A stretch of 64,000 nt of DNA. Source: Actinomycetes bacterium (lineage in GTDB: Bacteria > Actinomycetota > Actinomycetes > Propionibacteriales > Nocardioidaceae). Under the pieces are notes generated by a model. That model ran no database searches and had not been told where the DNA came from. It saw only the letters and a list, made by a program, of their open reading frames with translations. Numbering within the stretch: the stretch's first letter is position 1; each line of letters begins with the position of its first letter. A program made the position numbers and the translations under genes. The DNA lies in NCBI GenBank assembly GCA_023396115.1, contig JAEWXC010000002.1, forward strand, positions 1 through 64,000, read 5' to 3'. This document shows, piece after piece, positions 63,508-64,000 of the stretch.

Positions 63508-64000
63508 CTGCCCCGGTAGTGCTCGAGGAACAGGTCCTCCAGCGACGGCGGGGTGAGCGTGAGGTCACGCACCCCGGCCGTGTTCAGCGCGGCGACGAGC
63601 CCCGGCACCGCGGCCGGGTCGACCTGACAGGTCAGCACGCCGTCGCGGCGCTGCACCTGGTGCACCCCGGGCAGGTCGGCGGGCAGGGGCCGGTCGGTGG
63701 TGGCCCGGACCACCTGCCGGCGCAGGTGCCGCAGCGTGGCCAGGTCACCGGACTCCACCACGCTGCCGGCCCGGATGATCGTGACCTGGTCGGCCAGACG
63801 TTCCACCTCCGAGAGGATGTGGCTGGAGAGCAGCACGCAGGCACCGGCTGCGGTGTGCTCGGCCACGCACTCGTTGAACACGCCCTCCATCAGCGGGTCC
63901 AGGCCGGAGGTCGGTTCGTCGAGCACCAGCAGGTCGACCGGGGCGGCGAGGGCCGCCACCAGCGCCACCTTCTGCCGGTTCCCCTTGGAGTAGGAGCGGC
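63504..64000 (-). CDS. ABC transporter ATP-binding subunit, 5' part beyond the window
   Basis: The 165 codons seen are the C-terminal half: signature YSKGNRQKVALVAAL, Walker B LLVLDEPTSGLD, switch His in LLSSHILSE, and the C-terminal SLEDLFLEHYRGR. The frame is open to the right edge, so Walker A and the start lie outside. Couples to the permease by a 4-bp overlap. Confidence 0.93.
   Translation of the reverse strand, partial: RSYSKGNRQKVALVAALAAPVDLLVLDEPTSGLDPLMEGVFNECVAEHTAAGACVLLSSHILSEVERLADQVTIIRAGSVVESGDLATLRHLRRQVVRATTDRPLPADLPGVHQVQRRDGVLTCQVDPAAVPGLVAALNTAGVRDLTLTPPSLEDLFLEHYRGR

Overview
The window is about 70% GC, very gene dense, and reads as ordinary chromosome of a high-GC actinobacterium. 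It carries the Pup-proteasome system (Dop and the Mpa/ARC ATPase), mycothiol synthesis (MshC), dodecin and FadE-type acyl-CoA dehydrogenases. A dispersed intergenic repeat with the core GGTGGTCGAGCCTGCCGAG, which I remember as common in Nocardioides-like genomes, makes a Nocardioidaceae member most likely. No IS element, prophage, CRISPR array or rRNA was seen; there is one tRNA (tRNA-Leu GAG).

Layout. 1-6200: partial dop, mpa/arc, trmI, a site-2 protease and a HAD phosphatase. 6345-8768: small accessory stretch with an ArsR-like regulator coupled to a membrane M23 peptidase, a small secreted protein behind a structured leader, and a GH3-tail-like protein. 8921-19994: metH, PAC2, mshC, SCO1664-family, DUF3090, histidine phosphatase, corA, uppP and an aldo/keto reductase. 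From memory, the order dop-mpa-trmI-metH-PAC2-mshC-DUF3090-phosphatase-uppP parallels M. tuberculosis Rv2112c to Rv2136c. 20089-24510: M20 peptidase, tRNA-Leu, a lower-GC islet with a frameshifted DUF6338 gene, and an unusual lysine-rich secreted repeat protein. 24603-35269: LysR-like effector domain, nucleosidase, guaB1, galK, a fadE pair, peptide deformylase, a TrmH-type methylase, a siroheme/cobalamin methylase and a PEBP protein. 35470-42780: two flavin enzymes, a three-gene ABC-2 exporter, a frameshifted M15 peptidase and a hydrolase. 42847-51697: TauE-like permease, SPFH-NfeD pair, ABC ATPase, serB, PrmC-like and SixA-like proteins, the fabG-fabI (mabA-inhA-like) operon and dodecin. 51799-64000: DUF3099, zinc mini-protein, moaA, SURF1, an atypical SDR, an ABC exporter, an enoyl-CoA hydratase beside an ABC-F protein (compare Rv1472-Rv1473), a neutral zinc metallopeptidase, a phosphotransferase and a truncated ABC exporter operon.

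Regulation. At least 24 genes have a TAnnnT -10 hexamer 6-8 bases before the start codon (10 for serB), the signature of leaderless mRNAs. This pattern decided several starts (fabG, uppP, the fadE24-like gene). Most other genes have a purine-rich Shine-Dalgarno site. Many gene ends carry strong GC hairpins, one of which contains both stop codons of a convergent pair.

Points for a second look: the secreted protein with a Lys-rich, disulfide-flanked hairpin and tandem Leu/Gly repeats (23371-24510); two structured leaders (8273-8341 and 52153-52222); a DasR-like palindrome (23102-23119); a palindromic operator on the fadE promoter (30978-30994); three apparent frameshifts each restored by one extra C, suggesting consensus errors or recent decay; and the different codon style of the leftmost 1.3 kb.
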